Of a DNA stretch of 64,000 nucleotides, positions 42,329 through 52,357 are shown piece by piece. Source of the stretch: Desulforhopalus singaporensis (GTDB lineage: Bacteria > Desulfobacterota > Desulfobulbia > Desulfobulbales > Desulfocapsaceae); the NCBI RefSeq assembly GCF_900104445.1, contig NZ_FNJI01000023.1, positions 1 to 64,000 on the forward strand, read 5' to 3'. The notes beneath the pieces are model-generated. The model ran no database searches. It had not been told where the DNA came from and was given only the letters and a program-made list of their open reading frames with translations. How positions within the stretch are numbered: position 1 is the first letter of the stretch; each line of letters opens with the position of its first letter. The translations under genes were made by a program, and so were the position numbers.

Positions 42329-44284
42329 TTACCTGCCGGTCAACCAGTAGAACCGATATGGGGGCACTACCAGGTCATCCTTGAACATTGCCGGTTTTTC
42401 CCCGGAATAGAGGTCGCGGATGGTACCGTTGGGGAGATACGCCTTCAACCCCGTTTCCGCCAGATTAAAGTGTTGCGGTTCAGTATCGAAATTTCCTGCG
42501 ACAATAACCCTGCTTACCGGCTGAGTGTGTTCAAACCGGGCAAACACAAAAAGATGCGGGTTCCCGACGTCCAGCAGTTCACGGTTGTTGAAATCGGCAA
42601 ACGCCTGAATCTCCTTGCGGATCGCGATCATTTTCTTAAGGGCAAAAAACAGCTTGTGCTCCACCGTTCCCGGCCTGTTTCGCCGCTCCGCCTTTGCCCA
42701 GTCGATACGTGGTCGGTGGGCCCAGCGGGTGTCGTTGGCCTTGGCGGGATCATCGAGATAACTGCAGTCGTTCAGGGTACCGATCTCGTCACCATAATAG
42801 AACAGCGGAACCCCGCCAAACGAACAGATCATCCCATGCAGCAGCAGGATGATCTGTATCGTCTCGTCAATGGCGACGGGGTCGCCGGCCTCTAGGGCCG
42901 CCTCCAGCCCAACCAGGGAAGCAAGCGAGCCTGAAATTCTGGTATCTCCCGTTTTGCTGTTATGGCCAAACGGCAATCCGCGGGAATTGGAATCGCCATA
43001 TTTCCCGGTATAGTAATCGACAAGAAACTGGCGATGAGCATACGGGTCGTAACCTACGGCCCGGATATCACTATCGTCATATCCCAGCCCGATATCGTCG
43101 TGGCAACGCACATAGTTGAGCCAGGTAGCACGCTCAAGCTTGTCCGGAAGACTCTTGATTCCCTGATTGAGAAGTTTGGCGTTTTTGGTCGCCACTGCGT
43201 CCCATAACAGCGCCATAAAGCTTGCATTATAGGCGATTTCACACTCCTTGGCGTTTATCGCATCCTCGCCGAAATACTTTATAATCTCAACAGGCGCGAC
43301 AATCGCCTCGGCGATAAACAGCACCCCCGGCGCCGTCACCTGGCAACAATCCTTCATCAGCTGCAGCAGCAGATGCGCTTCACGTTCGTTTTGGCAGATG
43401 CTGCCGATCTTCTTCCACAAAAACGCAACCGCGTCAAGCCGCAGGATATCCGCACCCAGATTGGCCCAGTACAGCAGGATATCGACCATTTCAATGAATA
43501 CCGAAGGGTTGCTGTAATTGAGGTCCCACTGGTAGTCGTTGAATACGGTCATCACCCATTTCTCCATGTCCTGGTCCCAGGTAAAATTCCCCGACGAGGT
43601 TTCCGGAAAGATCTCCGGCATGGTCATCTCAAACATGTCAGGCACTTCGCGGTCGTCAAAGACATAATAATACTCCTGATAGTCCTTTTCTCCACTGCGC
43701 GCCTTTTGTGCCCATTCATGCTCGTTGGAGGTGTGGTTGACCACTACGTCAAGGGTCAGGAGAATCTCATGCCTGCGAAACTCCGCAGCCAGCGCCTTAA
43801 GATCGTCAAGCGTGCCGAACCGCCTGTTTATCTGACGGAAATCACTAACCGCATACCCTCCGTCGCTTTCTCCTTCCGGGCAGACCAGCATAGGCATGAG
43901 ATGCACCATGTTAATGCCGAGCTCAAGAAAATAATGCACCCGCTGCTGCAGCTGGGCAAGGTTTTCCGCGTAGCCGTCCGGATACTGTCCCATTCCTACC
44001 CATTTTTGACTGAGAAACCAGGTATGGTCATTCTCCCGGTCGATATCAACCTGTCGGAGGTAATCGGGACGATGAATATACTTTTCAGCCATCGTCTCGA
44101 CCAGCTTCTGCATCTGTTGCTGAAAATCCTCACGATCTCCGTACAGCGTGGTAAACAGTGAATGGATCGAATAAAAATTAGCTCCCAGCCGCGTATAGAA
44201 GTGCCGCAGATCCTCTTCATGGATCTCAGGTTTTAAGTCGGTAAGTATCTTGTTGAGAAGAGAGTGGGATACCTGTTCATACAT
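42329..44284 (-). CDS. Amylosucrase (GH13 subfamily 4)
   Basis: A 651-residue glycoside hydrolase family 13 enzyme that transfers glucose from sucrose to alpha-glucan, releasing fructose, or hydrolyses sucrose. The TIM-barrel motifs are DVVVNHTSNEHEW (region I), DILRLDAVAFLW (region II, nucleophile Asp), LFIAEAIVAP (region III, acid/base Glu) and YVRCHDDIGLGYDD (region IV). The N-terminal helical domain (first about 90 residues, with HSLFTTLYG) and full length match amylosucrase rather than sucrose phosphorylase. Its start directly abuts the phosphatase stop, so the genes are translationally linked. Confidence 0.9.
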   Translation of the reverse strand: MYEQVSHSLLNKILTDLKPEIHEEDLRHFYTRLGANFYSIHSLFTTLYGDREDFQQQMQKLVETMAEKYIHRPDYLRQVDIDRENDHTWFLSQKWVGMGQYPDGYAENLAQLQQRVHYFLELGINMVHLMPMLVCPEGESDGGYAVSDFRQINRRFGTLDDLKALAAEFRRHEILLTLDVVVNHTSNEHEWAQKARSGEKDYQEYYYVFDDREVPDMFEMTMPEIFPETSSGNFTWDQDMEKWVMTVFNDYQWDLNYSNPSVFIEMVDILLYWANLGADILRLDAVAFLWKKIGSICQNEREAHLLLQLMKDCCQVTAPGVLFIAEAIVAPVEIIKYFGEDAINAKECEIAYNASFMALLWDAVATKNAKLLNQGIKSLPDKLERATWLNYVRCHDDIGLGYDDSDIRAVGYDPYAHRQFLVDYYTGKYGDSNSRGLPFGHNSKTGDTRISGSLASLVGLEAALEAGDPVAIDETIQIILLLHGMICSFGGVPLFYYGDEIGTLNDCSYLDDPAKANDTRWAHRPRIDWAKAERRNRPGTVEHKLFFALKKMIAIRKEIQAFADFNNRELLDVGNPHLFVFARFEHTQPVSRVIVAGNFDTEPQHFNLAETGLKAYLPNGTIRDLYSGEKPAMFKDDLVVPPYRFYWLTGR

Positions 44285-45121
44285 TTACAACTCCAAAAGT
44301 GCGTTGATTTCTTGGTGAAAAAAGCAGACTCCCTCAAGAATGCCCGCTGCGTAATTACCGTTCATTCCCCGAAATCCCCCTGTGGCCAGATAGAGGCTGT
44401 CGGTCGTATTGTTCCGGGCAGCGTTTTTTCGTGCTTCTGCTTTTACTTCATTGCTTGCATTGTTGACGACCACCGAGGCGACGGGACCGGCGAACACCGG
44501 CAGGTCATTGCCGCTGTCTCCGCAGAAAATTGTAGAGTCAAGGCCATATCCGTTACTGGCCATGACGAATTCTACAGCGTTCTTTTTACCGGCCCTTGCC
44601 GGCAGGATATCAAGCAGCCCCACGCCTGCCGGTTCATCAATGCTCCATACCAGGTCGACCTTGATGTTGTGCCTTGCGAAAACGGCCTCTATTTCACGAA
44701 GAAGCTCTCTGGGTTGAGTGTCCAGCGGCGCGTAGTAGCTTAATTTAAACGTTCCCTGTTTGTTTTTTTCCTGGAGTTCTATAGTGGAAATTCCGTCGAG
44801 CAGTACGGCCAGATCTCTGCCGGAAAGTCCCTTCCAGTCAGGTGCAATATGTTGCTGCCATGCCCGCCACTGTTGCCAGGATCCCTCTCTGGCAACATAA
44901 ATCGACGCCCCGACGTCCGCCAGGACAAAATCCGGCACCGGCAGCCGGTACTCTTTGATGGCGCCGGTAACCAAGGCCAGATCCCTTCCGGTAACATAGG
45001 CGAGCGCGATCCCCGGAATTTTCACAAGCCTTCCGAACCATTTCCGGGCGTCCGGCGATTCAGGGGCGGCGCCGTTTGGTATCAGGGTCCGATCAAGATC
45101 GGTACAAACCAGAAGTTTCAT
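44285..45121 (-). CDS. Sucrose-6-phosphate phosphatase-like HAD-IIB hydrolase
   Basis: A 278-residue HAD phosphatase with an intact catalytic motif DLDRTL (DxDxT, residues 8-13), a middle TGRD motif II, and the C-terminal FCGDSGNDLPVF motif IV. A C2-type cap lies between. It sits directly after sucrose-phosphate synthase (2-base gap) and before amylosucrase, so dephosphorylation of sucrose-6-phosphate is the likely job. Mannosyl-3-phosphoglycerate phosphatases are close relatives and cannot be excluded on sequence alone. Confidence 0.86.
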   Translation of the reverse strand: MKLLVCTDLDRTLIPNGAAPESPDARKWFGRLVKIPGIALAYVTGRDLALVTGAIKEYRLPVPDFVLADVGASIYVAREGSWQQWRAWQQHIAPDWKGLSGRDLAVLLDGISTIELQEKNKQGTFKLSYYAPLDTQPRELLREIEAVFARHNIKVDLVWSIDEPAGVGLLDILPARAGKKNAVEFVMASNGYGLDSTIFCGDSGNDLPVFAGPVASVVVNNASNEVKAEARKNAARNNTTDSLYLATGGFRGMNGNYAAGILEGVCFFHQEINALLEL

Positions 45122-45123
45122 CG

Positions 45124-47274
45124 TCAGCTTTCCTGGACTTCACAGGTATCAAAAAAATCGTAGAATTCTATTGCCTCTACAATGCCTCCGGCATAGGGCC
45201 GTGTAGAAAAGAAAATTTCCTCGGCGTGAACCAGTTCGGAAAGCTCTTCATGGTGCCTGTTGCCGACAACGACAGCCAGCATATTCCCCCTCATCATATC
45301 TTCATCGGCCCCGGAACCGCCTGCGGCAAGAATCCGGTCCAGGGGGATATCATGGTTTTCCGCTACCCACCGAAGCGCAAGTCCCTTGGAGGCGCGAACC
45401 GGTATCACGTCGAGAAACTGTCCGAACGACAGGACCACATTGGCGGCCTGACCTTCCTTATGCAGCAGCCTGTTGATTTCCGAGACGTCGGGAGAAATTT
45501 CCGGATTGATGTAATAGCTTATCTTAAACCGGCCCTGCTCCGTTTTTGCCTGTAGTTCCAAGCCCGGCAACCCTTTCAGGACACGGCGTATTATTCGCGG
45601 GTTCCACAGATAATCGATATGCAGCTCCCAGGAGACATCTTTGACAAGGTCGGGATTGTAATGGATTTCGGTACCGAGTCCGGTTATCAGCACATTGGGC
45701 ATGGGGATCCGGTGTTTTTTCATTGCCTGTATCGCGGAATCGAGCCTTCTCCCGGTGGCGATGCCAAACAATACGCATTTCCGGTTTGCCTGCAGTATCT
45801 TTACAAATTTTTCAAGAGCCGCGGCGTCACCCAGAAGATTCTGGTCGAGATCGGAAAACATCGCCCGGTCATGGTGCAGCTGTTTTCTCCTCTTTCCCTG
45901 GAAAGCAGGAGCGGCTTCAGCACCGGTTACAACCGGTTGCAGAATCTCCAGGAATTTCTCGGCATGGGCCTGCCAGGAGTAGTTCTTTCTCACCCCGTCA
46001 AGGCCATTATCAGCGAATTCCAGCCATTTTTTCCGGTCGGTTATCGCGCTGATCAGCTTCTGGGCAATATCTTCACTGTCCAGCGGGTCGATAAGATAGC
46101 CGTTGCTGCAGTTATCGATTATGTCCTTTGGTCCCCCGTCTTCAGTTGCCACAATAGGCAAACCGCATGCCGCAGCCTCAATGAGGGTCAGCCCGAAAGG
46201 TTCAGTCAGGGCGGGATTGACGAAAACACCGTTGCAGGCTGCCGCCAATCTGTAAATAACAGGCACTTCGGCCGGTTTATGATGTTTGGGATAGGCGACT
46301 TTGCCGTACAGATCGAACTGGTCTATGCACAGCAGAATATCCTGTAAAACGTTCTGCGCGTCCTCTTCCATTTCACTGATATCATCACGATTCCCGGCGA
46401 TGATAACGAGGTTGGCCATCTCCCTGAGCTTGTCCGACTCGCCGTATGCGGTGATGAGCTTGAGGATGTTTTTCCGCGGGTCCGGCCTTGAGATTGCCAG
46501 AATAATCGGTTTTTCCGGGTCGTGGAGAAAGCGAAAGATCTCCTTTGCAATATCGCCTTTAGTTTCCATCCCGTCGGGAGGGAAAAACTGGTGCAGATCC
46601 GTACCCGGCGGAACCACCCGCATCCGTTCAGGCTGGTATTGATCATACGCGGAATACTGTTCAAGAATCTCCTGCCAGGTACTGGTGATAACACGGTCGG
46701 CGACCCCCAGCACCGTCTCTTCCGCCTCAATCCGGGTCGTCATATTATAGCGCGCCTCTATGGTTTGCGATTTAAAACCGGCGGCAAAAAGTTGACGTCG
46801 CTTGCTGCGTCCAAGGGAGTGTCCGGTATGGACAAGAGGTATTCCAAGCAGGTGGGCGAGACGGGTGCCGACATACCCGGCATCGGCATAGTGGCTGTGA
46901 ATCACGGCCGGCAGGTCCGGTTGGTGCCGCAGATGTTCAAGGGTAGAGTCGGCGAAATTATCCAGGCAGTCCCACAACTGTTCCTTGGGAATATAGGCAT
47001 TTTCCCCACAGTCAATCCTGACGATACGCGCCTTGGACGAGAGCTTCTCATAATGCTGAGCGTAATCATCACTCACCGAGTCATCCACCAGGCGTCTTGT
47101 TATGAGATCAACTTTATCAACCAGGTCATGTTCGCCAAGGGCACGGGCGAGTTCAACCACATACTTGGTCTGCCCCCCGGTGTCGGCATCACGGCCCAGT
47201 TCAAGATTGCGGCCGCGTATCAACCCATGAACGCTGATGAGAACGATATAAAGTCCGGTGTTGTGTTTCTTCAT
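45124..47274 (-). CDS. Sucrose-phosphate synthase with C-terminal HAD-like domain
   Basis: A 716-residue GT4 glycosyltransferase, forming sucrose-6-phosphate from a nucleotide-glucose and fructose-6-phosphate. The N-terminal half shows DTGGQTKYVVELARALGE and HSHYADAGYVG; the GT-B donor site has ISRPDPRKNI and the retaining motif EPFGLTLIEAAACGLPIVAT (about 375). Residues from about 470 form a phosphatase-like domain whose first motif reads SDLDQNL (DxDxN, not DxDxT). It is therefore probably inactive, as in cyanobacterial SPS, consistent with the separate phosphatase gene next door. First gene of the sugar part of the operon. Confidence 0.92.
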   Translation of the reverse strand: MKKHNTGLYIVLISVHGLIRGRNLELGRDADTGGQTKYVVELARALGEHDLVDKVDLITRRLVDDSVSDDYAQHYEKLSSKARIVRIDCGENAYIPKEQLWDCLDNFADSTLEHLRHQPDLPAVIHSHYADAGYVGTRLAHLLGIPLVHTGHSLGRSKRRQLFAAGFKSQTIEARYNMTTRIEAEETVLGVADRVITSTWQEILEQYSAYDQYQPERMRVVPPGTDLHQFFPPDGMETKGDIAKEIFRFLHDPEKPIILAISRPDPRKNILKLITAYGESDKLREMANLVIIAGNRDDISEMEEDAQNVLQDILLCIDQFDLYGKVAYPKHHKPAEVPVIYRLAAACNGVFVNPALTEPFGLTLIEAAACGLPIVATEDGGPKDIIDNCSNGYLIDPLDSEDIAQKLISAITDRKKWLEFADNGLDGVRKNYSWQAHAEKFLEILQPVVTGAEAAPAFQGKRRKQLHHDRAMFSDLDQNLLGDAAALEKFVKILQANRKCVLFGIATGRRLDSAIQAMKKHRIPMPNVLITGLGTEIHYNPDLVKDVSWELHIDYLWNPRIIRRVLKGLPGLELQAKTEQGRFKISYYINPEISPDVSEINRLLHKEGQAANVVLSFGQFLDVIPVRASKGLALRWVAENHDIPLDRILAAGGSGADEDMMRGNMLAVVVGNRHHEELSELVHAEEIFFSTRPYAGGIVEAIEFYDFFDTCEVQES

Positions 47275-47356
47275 AACCTGCTCAAACTGTTTTCGGGACC
47301 CTTCCCATTAAGCTGTCTGACAGTTGCCCCTGTTTACTGGTGCCAAAGAGCATCTC

Positions 47357-49270
47357 CTACAGATCCCTGTTTTCGTTTTTACCCGGTTTTTCTCCAACCC
47401 CTCCCACCCACTTGGCCAGGCAGCGGTAGAGACTGTTGATGTCTATGGGCTTTGGGATATGATCGTTCATCCCCGCTGCAAAACAATTTTCCCTGTCGCC
47501 GGTCATGGCATGGGCGGTCATGGCGATAATGGGCAACCTGCTCCACCGTCCGCCGAGTTGCCTTATCTCCCTGGTTGCCGCCAGACCGTCTTTAACAGGC
47601 ATCTGGACATCCATCAGCACAAGATCAAATTCAGCCTCGCGGACAAGCCGCACCGCGTCTTCCCCGTTCTCAGCGGTGCTGACCACCGCGCCGGATTTTT
47701 CCAAAAGTTCTCCGGCAACCTGCTGGTTTACCAGGTTATCTTCCACTAGCAGAACCCGCGCCCCCCGGAGTCCGTCGCTATCGGCATCCCCCTCTTTGCT
47801 GCAGTCCGTTTTTTCCAGCCAAGATATCTTTTTTGCGGGACAATCCACAGTGGCCAAGCTCTCGACAACGGCATCATACAGCGAGGAAGGGTTCACCGGC
47901 TTGACAACCACCCCGATATGTTTTTTCCCTGCGGCCAAAGTCTCGGTTTTTTCAAGACGGGTGACCGGAGTGAGCACCACCGTGGGAATCGCGCCAAGCA
48001 GCCGGTCACTCAATACCGCTTCCGCCTCCCCGTATTCCACCAGCACAACACTGTATTTTTCAGATATTTCCTTCTTTTTCCGTACCCAGTCCAGAGCCCT
48101 GGCAACAGACGGTACAGGAGTCACACAGAGGGAGACCCCCTCCAGCATCTCCTTGACCCTGGCAGCAACATTTTCTTTGGCGGTTATCAAAAGAACGTTG
48201 TGTCCCTTCAGGTCACGGTACAGCACCTCGCCCTGTTCGCTACTGCGCTGGTCTTCACTGTAACCGCACCTGAAGGTAAAAGTGAATACGGTGCCTTCAC
48301 CGGCTTCACTCTCCACCTCGATTTCGCCATCCATCATATGAACCAGTTCCCTGACAATGGCCAGCCCCAGTCCTGTACCGCCATATTTCCTTGAGGTCGA
48401 GCGATCCGCCTGGCTGAACCTCTCAAACAGCTTGGCTCTTTGCTCCGCAGTCATCCCGACACCGGTATCGGCGACGGTACACTCCAGAAGAAGATCTTTT
48501 TCCGTACGGTTTTTGACCCTGATAGTCAGTTCAATCTCACCTTCATCGGTGAACTTGACAGCGTTTCCCACCAGGTTGGTCAGGATCTGCCGCACCCTCA
48601 CCGGATCACCGAGGAGGACCCCGGGTATATTCGGCGATAGGGAGTAGAAGAGTTCCAGGTCTTTTTGCAGGAGCGCCTCCATGGACATGGCAACCGCTTC
48701 CTTGACGATTTCCCTGAGGTTGAAACCGGTCTTTTCAAGGCTGAGTTTACCGGCTTCAATCTTAGAATAATCGAGGATATCGTTTATCAGCAGCGACAGC
48801 GACCGGCATGCCTGTTCCATTTTTTCCAGATACCCTCGCTGCCTGTTGCTCAGATCGGTATTGAGCACCAACTGGTTCATACCGACAATGCCGTTCATAA
48901 CAGTCCGGATCTCATGGCTGGTGTTGGAGAGGAATTCACTTTTGGCCCAATTCTCATTTTCGGCCTTAACCTTTGCCTCCATGGCAAGCTGAGAGGTTCT
49001 CTGGTACTGTTTTGCTTTTTTTCTCAGCTCATGGTTCGCTCCCCGACCATTACGTTTTCTGCCACAGCTCCAGCCGACGACAAAACCCAAGACCACCAGG
49101 ACCACAACAAGCGCCGCCCAGGGGGACCAGAACATGCTCCCCCCACCAACGACGCTTTGATCAGCCGGAACTGCAAGCTCTATCTCCTTACCAGCTGCGG
49201 CCCCCACCCTCTGCGGCAGGATAGCCATAAGAGAAAAAAGACATATCAGAGATACACGTATTGTTGCCAT
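47357..49270 (-). CDS. Membrane-anchored hybrid histidine kinase
   Basis: A 637-residue sensor kinase. A signal peptide (about 1-24) and one further helix (about 49-68) bracket a periplasmic part of only 25 residues, so there is no classical sensor domain. Then come a coiled-coil, HisKA with the phosphorylated His in [13 protein letters not shown] (about 119), HATPase_c ([12 protein letters not shown]), a degenerate receiver-like region (about 345-470), and a complete receiver domain ([17 protein letters not shown] ... [12 protein letters not shown] with the acceptor Asp). No separate response regulator or HPt gene is adjacent. It lies 82 bases upstream of sucrose-phosphate synthase on the same strand, so it may be co-transcribed and sense osmotic or envelope stress. 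Confidence 0.9.
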   Translation of the reverse strand: MATIRVSLICLFSLMAILPQRVGAAAGKEIELAVPADQSVVGGGSMFWSPWAALVVVLVVLGFVVGWSCGRKRNGRGANHELRKKAKQYQRTSQLAMEAKVKAENENWAKSEFLSNTSHEIRTVMNGIVGMNQLVLNTDLSNRQRGYLEKMEQACRSLSLLINDILDYSKIEAGKLSLEKTGFNLREIVKEAVAMSMEALLQKDLELFYSLSPNIPGVLLGDPVRVRQILTNLVGNAVKFTDEGEIELTIRVKNRTEKDLLLECTVADTGVGMTAEQRAKLFERFSQADRSTSRKYGGTGLGLAIVRELVHMMDGEIEVESEAGEGTVFTFTFRCGYSEDQRSSEQGEVLYRDLKGHNVLLITAKENVAARVKEMLEGVSLCVTPVPSVARALDWVRKKKEISEKYSVVLVEYGEAEAVLSDRLLGAIPTVVLTPVTRLEKTETLAAGKKHIGVVVKPVNPSSLYDAVVESLATVDCPAKKISWLEKTDCSKEGDADSDGLRGARVLLVEDNLVNQQVAGELLEKSGAVVSTAENGEDAVRLVREAEFDLVLMDVQMPVKDGLAATREIRQLGGRWSRLPIIAMTAHAMTGDRENCFAAGMNDHIPKPIDINSLYRCLAKWVGGVGEKPGKNENRDL

Positions 49271-49557
49271 TCAGTGTTTTTTCATCCTGCCTTGCTGCTG
49301 CGGCACGTGGTCTTTTCCCCCACTCCGCATAAAAATCTCATTGCCGCCCTGATTGTCGCCTGGTGGCGCTCCCTGTAAAGATGCCCACTGGAGAAACTGC
49401 AAACACAGTATCATAATCTATTTTTGTTATTTAGACAAAAACAGCGGACCAGCTGCAATCCCGGACAGTGGGAACACTGCGTTCAGGTGAGAGCCATCTT
49501 GGGACAAGGGCTTATTTTTTTCAGGTGATCCCGGAAACCACACCGTGCAGCCATTGC

Positions 49558-49586
49558 AAGGGAGCAGCTTTTAACGGCTGCCCCTT
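49558..49586 (-). terminator. Hairpin right after fabF
   Basis: AAGGG-GCAGC arms (49558-49568, one bulged A) pair with GCTGC-CCCTT (49577-49586). The hairpin starts a few bases past the fabF stop on the minus strand. There is no T-run, so termination is presumed only. The rest of the gap 49271-49557 shows no gene. Confidence 0.4.
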
Positions 49587-49589
49587 GGA

Positions 49590-50831
49590 TTACCCATCAA
49601 AACGTCTCATGGCGATAACCGCATTTGTTCCACCGAACCCGAACGAGTTGGAAAGAGCGGCTGCGACCTTCATTTCCCTGGCTTCATGGGGTACGTAGTC
49701 AAGGTCACACTCCTGATCGGGACAATCGAGATTTATTGTCGGCGGGACAACCTGGTCCCTAAGACTCAGGGCGGTAAAAACCGCCTCTATTCCGCCAGCT
49801 CCGCCAAGCATGTGGCCGGTCATTGATTTTGTCGAACTGATCGCCAGTCCATAGGCGTTATCGCCGAATACCCTTTTGACGGCCCTGGTCTCAACGACAT
49901 CGTTGATAGGAGTGGACGTCCCGTGGGCGTTAATATAGTCTACGTCTTCGGGATTAAGTTTCGCATCCTCCAGAGCGCTGCGGATGGCATCTGCTGCTCC
50001 CTCCCCCGATTCCGGGGGCGCGGCAATGTGATGGGCATCACTGCTCAGGCCGTAACCCACTATTTCAGCAATTATCTTCGCGCCTCTTTTCACCGCGTGT
50101 TCATATTCCTCAAGCACCAGGATCCCCGCCCCTTCCGACATAACAAAACCGTCGCGATCACGGTCAAACGGCCGTGAAGCGCATTCCGGATTGTCCTGTT
50201 TTCTGGACAACGCCTTCATCGCGGCAAAACCGTTGAGACCAAAAGGACAGATAACCGCCTCGGTACCGCCGGCAACAATGATATCACTTGTACCGTACTG
50301 GATGTGGCGAAACGCTTCGCCGACGGCGTGGGTGCCGGCGGCACAGGCGGTGGAGAGGGTCAGGTTTGGTCCTTTGGAGCCGATATCCATGGAAATCTGG
50401 CCAGATGGGATATTGGGCAGGGCGGAGGTGACGAAAAAAGGCGATATTTTCCTGAAGCCTTTTATGAGCCCCAATTCATGCTGGGCGGCGATTGTCGGCA
50501 ATCCGCCGATGCCGCAGCCGGTAATCACCCCGACCCTCTTTTCATTGGCTCCGGCTACCGTCACCCCTGCTTCGTCAAGTGCCATTCTTGCGGCGACAAT
50601 CGCAAACTGGGTAAAAGGGTCAAGATGCTTGGCCCTCTTCTTATCAAAATAGTCTTCACTGTTGAAATCTGCTATCTCGCCGGCGAGCTTGACCGGGTAG
50701 TTCTCGGTATCGAACCGGGTAATGTACCCGATTCCACTTACGCCGTTGCAAATTTTCTCCCATCCCACCCTGGTCCCCAACCCCTGCGGAATGACAAGCC
50801 CTGTCCCCGTCACAACCACTCTTCTTTTCAT
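49590..50831 (-). CDS. fabF: 3-oxoacyl-ACP synthase II (KAS II)
   Basis: A 413-residue condensing enzyme that elongates acyl-ACP with malonyl-ACP in fatty acid synthesis. The Cys-His-His triad is visible in LSTACAAGTHAVGEAF (Cys near 164), NAHGTSTPIND and SSTKSMTGHMLGGAGG, with the Lys in the last block and a C-terminal NSFGFGGTNA. Full length. It is solitary: no acpP, fabG or fabD gene is adjacent, so it may be a second FabF paralogue. The ribosome site is weak. The upstream gap 50832-51154 has no supported gene. Confidence 0.93.
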   Translation of the reverse strand: MKRRVVVTGTGLVIPQGLGTRVGWEKICNGVSGIGYITRFDTENYPVKLAGEIADFNSEDYFDKKRAKHLDPFTQFAIVAARMALDEAGVTVAGANEKRVGVITGCGIGGLPTIAAQHELGLIKGFRKISPFFVTSALPNIPSGQISMDIGSKGPNLTLSTACAAGTHAVGEAFRHIQYGTSDIIVAGGTEAVICPFGLNGFAAMKALSRKQDNPECASRPFDRDRDGFVMSEGAGILVLEEYEHAVKRGAKIIAEIVGYGLSSDAHHIAAPPESGEGAADAIRSALEDAKLNPEDVDYINAHGTSTPINDVVETRAVKRVFGDNAYGLAISSTKSMTGHMLGGAGGIEAVFTALSLRDQVVPPTINLDCPDQECDLDYVPHEAREMKVAAALSNSFGFGGTNAVIAMRRFDG

Positions 50832-51154
50832 CGCTATCTGTAATAATTGGTTTGAATATTGGCAACTTACTAAAATATATGCATTGCAAATAACCTTCAG
50901 TCAAGATAAATGGCAACATATTTATGTGCAATTGTTTATTACACCGCAGATCAGGCCAGAGCGGTTACGACAGAAACCTCGCACCCCTGTTACCTTGGCT
51001 TTACCAGCATCTGGGAACAGACCTCCCTTGCCGTTGCTGCTCTGTCCGGTTTTATTGTTCCGGTGCGATGTTACAGAACTTGCATTATACTAGACCGGCA
51101 GGGACTGTGACACGGTTTATTACCGCAAATCCACATCCATCTGAGGAGGAAAAA

Positions 51155-52357
51155 GTGCTCTACAGAAAAGTTCCCCAAAACGACGACAGGCTCTCAATAC
51201 TCGGTTTCGGCTGTATGAGGCTACCTGTCAGAGATGACAACAGCATCGATGAAGAACGTGCCATCGCGCAGATCCGTAGCGGGATCGACAGCGGCATCAA
51301 CTATCTCGACACCGCATGGCCTTATCATGACGGAAACGGCGAGGTGGTTCTCGGCAAGGCGCTGAAAAACGGCTATCGGCAAAAGGTGAAAATTGCCACC
51401 AAACTGCCCTCGTGGTTGATTAAGAACCGGGAGGACATGGATTTCTACCTGGCCAGGCAGCTTGAGAAACTGCAGTCGGATCACATCGATTACTACCTGC
51501 TGCATGCCCTGAACAAAAAATCGTGGAACTCTTTACTCTCGCTGGGGGTCACCGATTTTCTGCAACAGGCGATCGCTGACGGACGAATCATCAACCCGGG
51601 CTTTTCTTTCCACGGCCTCGCCGAAGATTTCACCATGATCGTCGACGCATTTCCGTGGATCTTCTGCCAGATCCAGTACAATTTTCTCGACAGGGAGAAC
51701 CAGGCCGGCCTGGCAGGACTGCAATACGCAGCCGCCAAAGACCTGGCGGTAATCATCATGGAACCCCTGCGCGGGGGCAACCTCGGTCTGGCACAGGCAC
51801 CACCCGCCATCCAGAAGCTGTGGGACAGTGGAGGTGGTGGTCGTACCCCCGCCGAATGGGCCCTGAGGTGGGTGTGGAATCACCCGGAGGTTACATCGGT
51901 ATTGTCCGGCATGAACCTGGAAGATCATATAACGGAAAATCTGCGCGTCGCCGAGACCGGTTTTGCCAATTCACTTCGACTTGAAGAACTTGCGCTTGTT
52001 GACCGGGTAGCGGAGATGTACCAGGAGCTTATGAAGGTCGGTTGCACCGGCTGCGGCTATTGCATGCCATGTCCGGAGGGGGTTAAAATACCTAGTGTTT
52101 TTGAAGTGTATAATAAAATGCATATGTTCGGAGAAGAACAAAAGGCCAAAATAACCTACGCGCTTCGATTAAGCGGGACAATAACGGCAGAAACACCGGG
52201 GTTTGCGTCACAGTGCGTCAAGTGTGGCCAATGCGAGAAGAAGTGCCCCCAGCGGATAGAAATAATGAGTACCCTGGCTGAAGTCGCGGAGGTGATGGAG
52301 GATTCAGGACTTGAGCGCAGGATAGCCGTGGCCGCCAAAATTCTCAACGGTGGCTGA
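51155..52357 (+). CDS. Aldo/keto reductase with C-terminal 4Fe-4S ferredoxin domain
   Basis: A 400-residue fusion of an aldo/keto reductase barrel and a two-cluster ferredoxin. The barrel shows the FGCMRLP start, the NYLDTAWPYHDGNGE segment (catalytic Asp and Tyr), KIATKLP (Lys) and YYLLHAL (His). The C-terminus has CTGCGYCMPCPEGVKIP and CVKCGQCEKKCPQRIEI. Such fusions are common in anaerobes, and their physiological carbonyl substrate is unknown. The start is GTG at 51155 behind GAGGAGG. The next gene starts on the base after the stop, so the two are coupled. Confidence 0.9.
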   Translation: MLYRKVPQNDDRLSILGFGCMRLPVRDDNSIDEERAIAQIRSGIDSGINYLDTAWPYHDGNGEVVLGKALKNGYRQKVKIATKLPSWLIKNREDMDFYLARQLEKLQSDHIDYYLLHALNKKSWNSLLSLGVTDFLQQAIADGRIINPGFSFHGLAEDFTMIVDAFPWIFCQIQYNFLDRENQAGLAGLQYAAAKDLAVIIMEPLRGGNLGLAQAPPAIQKLWDSGGGGRTPAEWALRWVWNHPEVTSVLSGMNLEDHITENLRVAETGFANSLRLEELALVDRVAEMYQELMKVGCTGCGYCMPCPEGVKIPSVFEVYNKMHMFGEEQKAKITYALRLSGTITAETPGFASQCVKCGQCEKKCPQRIEIMSTLAEVAEVMEDSGLERRIAVAAKILNGG

